The notes under the pieces are model-generated. The model was given only the letters and a program-made list of their open reading frames with translations, ran no database searches and was not told the DNA's origin. A stretch of DNA of 64,000 nt, taken from assembly GCF_004362245.1 (NCBI RefSeq), contig NZ_SNWM01000006.1, positions 308,750-372,749 of the forward strand, in the 5' to 3' direction. Shown one piece after another: positions 61,513-64,000 of this stretch. Position numbers and translations under genes: made by a program. The DNA comes from Pedobacter duraquae. GTDB taxonomy: Bacteria > Bacteroidota > Bacteroidia > Sphingobacteriales > Sphingobacteriaceae. Position 1 is the stretch's first letter, and every line of letters begins with the position of its first letter.

Positions 61513-62481
61513 TTATCGGACGAGTATAATCTTGCCCGTGTGCGTATTTTTTTCAAGTAACCGGTGTGCTTCTGCCGCCTCAGAAAATGAGAATGTCTGA
61601 AACACAACGGGCTTGAACTGTCCGGATTTAATTAAAGGCCAAACGTGTTTTTTTACTTCAGCTGTTAGTTGTTTCTTGAAATCATACGCCCTGCTTCTTA
61701 ACGTACTTCCGGTTATGGTCAGGCGTTTCGTCATTACTTTCGAAATATCAAGGTTGGTTTTACTGCCATCCACAGCATTGATGTGAACTAACCGCCCTTC
61801 AGGATTTAAGATGTTTACGTTTTTTCGGAGGTAATCACCACCTATCATATCCAGGATAACATCAACGCCTTCCTCCTGTAGTTCCTTTTCAAAATCCTGT
61901 GTTTTATAATTGATATAGGCATCTGCACCGAGTTCAAGACATTTCTGTCCTTTCTCTTCGGTGCCTACCGTGACTGTTACCCGTGAGCCAAGTGCATGGG
62001 CAAGCTGAATTCCGGTGATACCGATGCCACTGTTGCCACCATGGATCAATAGGCTTTCCCCCGGTTGAAGAGCGGTTCGCTGAAAAACGTTTGACCAAAC
62101 CGTATATATGGTTTCCGGTAAACTTGCAGCTTCTTCATAAGTTAGATTGGAAGGAATTGGCAAACACTGTCCTTGGCGTACGCTCACGTATTCTGCATAA
62201 CCGCCGCCTGCCAGGAGCGCGCAAACTTTATCGCCCACTATAAAATCGACAACATCGGGTCCACATTGTACGATAACACCCGCCACTTCAAGACCGAGGA
62301 TGTCTGCCGGAGCGCCTTCAGGTGCCGGATAATTGCCTTCGCGCTGGAAAACGTCAGAACGATTCAGGCCAGCAGCTTTTACTTCTATTAAAACCTGGTC
62401 TCCGTGTATTTCCGGTTTCGGGTAATCCTGCAGTTTTAATACTTCAGGGCCACCATGTCTTGTTATTACTATTGCTTTCAT
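61513..62481 (-). CDS. NAD(P)H-quinone oxidoreductase, zinc-independent MDR family
   Basis: 322 residues. The GroES-like N-domain has VLIEVKAAGLNRSDVFQREG and ILGLEVAGVIVQCG. The NADPH-binding domain has LLIHGGNSGIGITGIQLAHA and RVTVTVGTEEKGQ. No zinc-ligand cysteines are seen, which fits the QOR/PIG3 subfamily. It probably reduces quinones or related carbonyls with NADPH. The next feature downstream of its start is the lipocalin-like remnant, 4 nt away. Confidence 0.92.
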   Translation of the reverse strand: MKAIVITRHGGPEVLKLQDYPKPEIHGDQVLIEVKAAGLNRSDVFQREGNYPAPEGAPADILGLEVAGVIVQCGPDVVDFIVGDKVCALLAGGGYAEYVSVRQGQCLPIPSNLTYEEAASLPETIYTVWSNVFQRTALQPGESLLIHGGNSGIGITGIQLAHALGSRVTVTVGTEEKGQKCLELGADAYINYKTQDFEKELQEEGVDVILDMIGGDYLRKNVNILNPEGRLVHINAVDGSKTNLDISKVMTKRLTITGSTLRSRAYDFKKQLTAEVKKHVWPLIKSGQFKPVVFQTFSFSEAAEAHRLLEKNTHTGKIILVR

Positions 62482-62485
62482 TTAT

Positions 62486-62793
62486 TTAGGGTTCTAGGTG
62501 TGTGTTAGAATTTTCAATCTTTTTCCAGGTCAGCTTATGTGTTACTAGCCTTGAGTTCGTGGTAAAGGGTTCGTGACTTTCCAGATGCAGGAATCCATCT
62601 TTAAACACTACGATACGCTTTTGTGTTTGACCTGTCCAATTTGGGAACAGCGAAATGTACATGGTGTGGCTCAAGAGTTGTTTTTGGCGTTTTTACCCAT
62701 GGGGTAGGTGATTTCTCCACCATTTACAGGTACTTCAATTAATTCAACCAGGCTCCAGGTGCCTACCAGCTTTTCAAATAATGTTGCCTCCAT
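62486..62793 (-). pseudogene. Lipocalin-like domain gene with internal deletion and frameshift
   Basis: An ATG at 62793 opens MEATLFEKLVGTWSLVELIE and ITYPMGKNAKNNS, then hits TGA at 62673-62671. In another frame, from near 62674, the sequence reads YISLFPNWTGQTQKRIVVFK and on to LVTHKLTWKKIE before its stop at 62486. The first part matches the start of lipocalin-like (Lipocalin_5) proteins and the second their C-terminal half. About 40-50 central residues are missing and the frame changes at the join. The intact family length is ~140 residues. The alternative, two real small genes, seems unlikely. Confidence 0.65.
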
Positions 62794-62849
62794 AATATTT
62801 AAAATAAGGAACTGAGCGTGTTGTTGGCACGCTCAGTCCAGATGACTGA

Positions 62850-63407
62850 TTAGAATGGTTGGTTGTATTTGCCGGTTAAAGCTTTGTTTTCTATGCTTTT
62901 TGCAAAGTTTGGTGTTTCTTCACGATTATGTGTATCAGAGGCTGCTTGTCTTGAAGCTGCTGCATCAGCAATGTTAACGCTGTGTTCTTTTAAGTATTCG
63001 AACATTTTTGGTGTAGCGGTGGCGTGGATCTCATTGGTGTAAAGACAGGTGGCATCGTCTATTTTGGTTACTTTAAGTTCCCATAACACCTGAACTTTGG
63101 TTCGGCCGTTTTTGGTGATTGAATCCGAGACAGACAACATTCGGCAATAGTCTGCACGGTGTACCGTAGCTACATAATGTTGTACCATTAAAGCATCACC
63201 GATTGTTTCTACATTGATTGACATTGGTTCGCCGTCGTAGGTACTGGTTATGCCTGCGCCGATATGTTGGGTTGAGCAACGTTGGTACTCGGCGTCTGGT
63301 AGATTCAATAACCAGTCTGCGATATTTACTTTTTCAATTGGGGCATTGATAACTGCGGTTACAGATGAGTGAGACAATGCATTTTCAGGTGTTTGTGTGA
63401 TTTCCAT
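62850..63407 (-). CDS. START/SRPBCC-like protein
   Basis: 185 residues. The pattern VTAVINAPIEKVNIADWLLN, TSTYDGEPMSINVETIG, KVQVLWELKVTKIDDATCLY and ATPKMFEYLKEH fits a single SRPBCC (START-like) ligand-binding domain. The C-terminal ~40 residues are polar and look disordered. No signal peptide is present, and it has no catalytic signature. The ligand is unknown. It lies 56 nt upstream of the lipocalin-like remnant, so the two may once have been one transcript. Confidence 0.65.
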   Translation of the reverse strand: MEITQTPENALSHSSVTAVINAPIEKVNIADWLLNLPDAEYQRCSTQHIGAGITSTYDGEPMSINVETIGDALMVQHYVATVHRADYCRMLSVSDSITKNGRTKVQVLWELKVTKIDDATCLYTNEIHATATPKMFEYLKEHSVNIADAAASRQAASDTHNREETPNFAKSIENKALTGKYNQPF

Positions 63408-63967
63408 AAAATTTTAAATTAGTTGTTTACTGACGCAAATCTATAGGGGATGATTTGAGGCGGTAGGTGGTTTTCCTTTAACAGGCGGAAATTATCGTTG
63501 AAAAGGCGGGAACACTCGTTAACTTATTGTGTGATGCGATCTGTGTGCTATCCTGATAGTAGGATGCTTGATTATTTTGCTTTTTGGACTGATCGGTTTA
63601 TATGTAGTATATATATATGTATAGCTGTTAAAGCATAACTTTTCAGATTCGTTATTTGCTAAGCGATGTACAGTAAGTCCTACCGGATTGCAATTTTTAT
63701 TGCGGCTTGGCGCAATCATTTAATCAGTTTGGGGGTGCTAACAAAATTAATTGCTCTTTTTTAGGTTGCTTTAGGAGCCGAACACAAGGATTTTAGGCAT
63801 TTTTTATATTGATCAGGTTTAGCGCAAAAAGCTAAATGATTGTATGCTGAAGATGGTTTTGCCATGCAAAACGGTTTTAGCTGTGCTATTGTTTAAAAAA
63901 CTTAGAATTTCTTTTGTTTGAGAGACAGGGCATTAGGGTTGTGTGTTAGTTAAAGGTTAACAATAAG
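63408..63967. other. 560-nt region without a supportable gene
   Basis: AT-rich sequence with TATATATATATG-type runs near 63601-63620. A 66-codon minus frame (63519-63719) has a Lys/Ser/His-rich composition and no motif, so I do not call it. The only site with clear support is the promoter that follows. Confidence 0.5.
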
Positions 63968-63998
63968 TTTGGTAGGAGGGAATATTTTCCTACTTTTG
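63968..63998 (+). promoter_or_regulatory. Perfect Bacteroidota promoter at the right edge
   Basis: TTTG at 63968-63971 is followed by exactly 19 nt and then TACTTTTG at 63991-63998. This is the best match in the window to the primary sigma consensus (TTG, N19, TAnnTTTG). The transcript starts beyond position 64000, so its product is not visible. Confidence 0.8.
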
Positions 63999-64000
63999 CA

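Noticed and set aside
63519..63719. 66-codon minus-strand frame in the last gap
   Set aside because: No motif, unusual composition and AT-run content; nothing supports translation.
1..64000. tRNA, rRNA, riboswitch and insertion-sequence signals
   Set aside because: No cloverleaf, conserved rRNA segment, known riboswitch core, transposase or terminal inverted repeat was recognised in the gaps.

Overview
The window is a chromosome segment from a member of the Bacteroidota, most likely Sphingobacteriaceae (Pedobacter or a close relative). The evidence is SusC/SusD pairs, an ECF sigma/FecR/TonB-receptor cassette, OMP and DUF5686 outer-membrane proteins, short-chain threonine dehydrogenase, the TAnnTTTG promoter element and weak or absent Shine-Dalgarno sites. 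I saw no rRNA, tRNA, CRISPR array, phage module or intact insertion sequence.

Layout. 1-3.7 kb: a cell-surface signalling cassette on the minus strand (ECF sigma factor, FecR anti-sigma, and a TonB receptor with an STN domain that is cut by the window edge). 3.9-7.1 kb: threonine dehydrogenase, a YebC-family protein and an S41 peptidase. 7.3-26.6 kb: a polysaccharide utilisation locus (PUL), all minus strand, holding a GDSL hydrolase, GH3, a membrane-spanning propeller/LuxR regulator, SusC, SusD, a LamG lipoprotein, two GH144-type enzymes, a second GH3, a GH125 and an esterase-like hydrolase. Two GH144 plus two GH3 enzymes point to beta-1,2-glucan; the GH125 is the odd member. 26.7-44.5 kb: housekeeping genes (trhO, two outer-membrane proteins, kbl, pheS, a TetR regulator, rlmD, a phosphoribosyltransferase, an acyltransferase and glycosyltransferase pair, ispH, hemH, waaA). 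44.7-49.2 kb: a sugar-nucleotide operon for surface polysaccharide (UDP-xylose synthase, galE, an unknown coiled protein, rfbB, a CpsB-like phosphatase). 49.2-60.3 kb: an ABC permease, an A-type Fe-S carrier, a methylmalonyl-CoA mutase catalytic chain, dnaA, a NUDIX hydrolase, a TPM/TPM/lemA operon, a FAD enzyme and a CoA-binding protein. 60.3-64 kb: a more accessory stretch with an unrecognised protein, a quinone oxidoreductase, a decayed lipocalin-like gene and a START-like protein.

The main points for a second look are: the predicted beta-1,2-glucan PUL; an old tandem duplication that copied the 5' halves of lemA and the divergent FAD gene with their shared promoter region; a Rieske-like lipoprotein that has lost its cluster ligands; a lipocalin gene with an internal deletion; 11-nt spaced repeats with an inverted copy upstream of the 60.6 kb gene; a possible 36-codon gene behind its own promoter; paired inverted DnaA-box-like sites before dnaA; and a perfect Bacteroidota promoter at the right edge whose product lies outside the window. 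I ran no computation: family names rest on motif recognition by eye.
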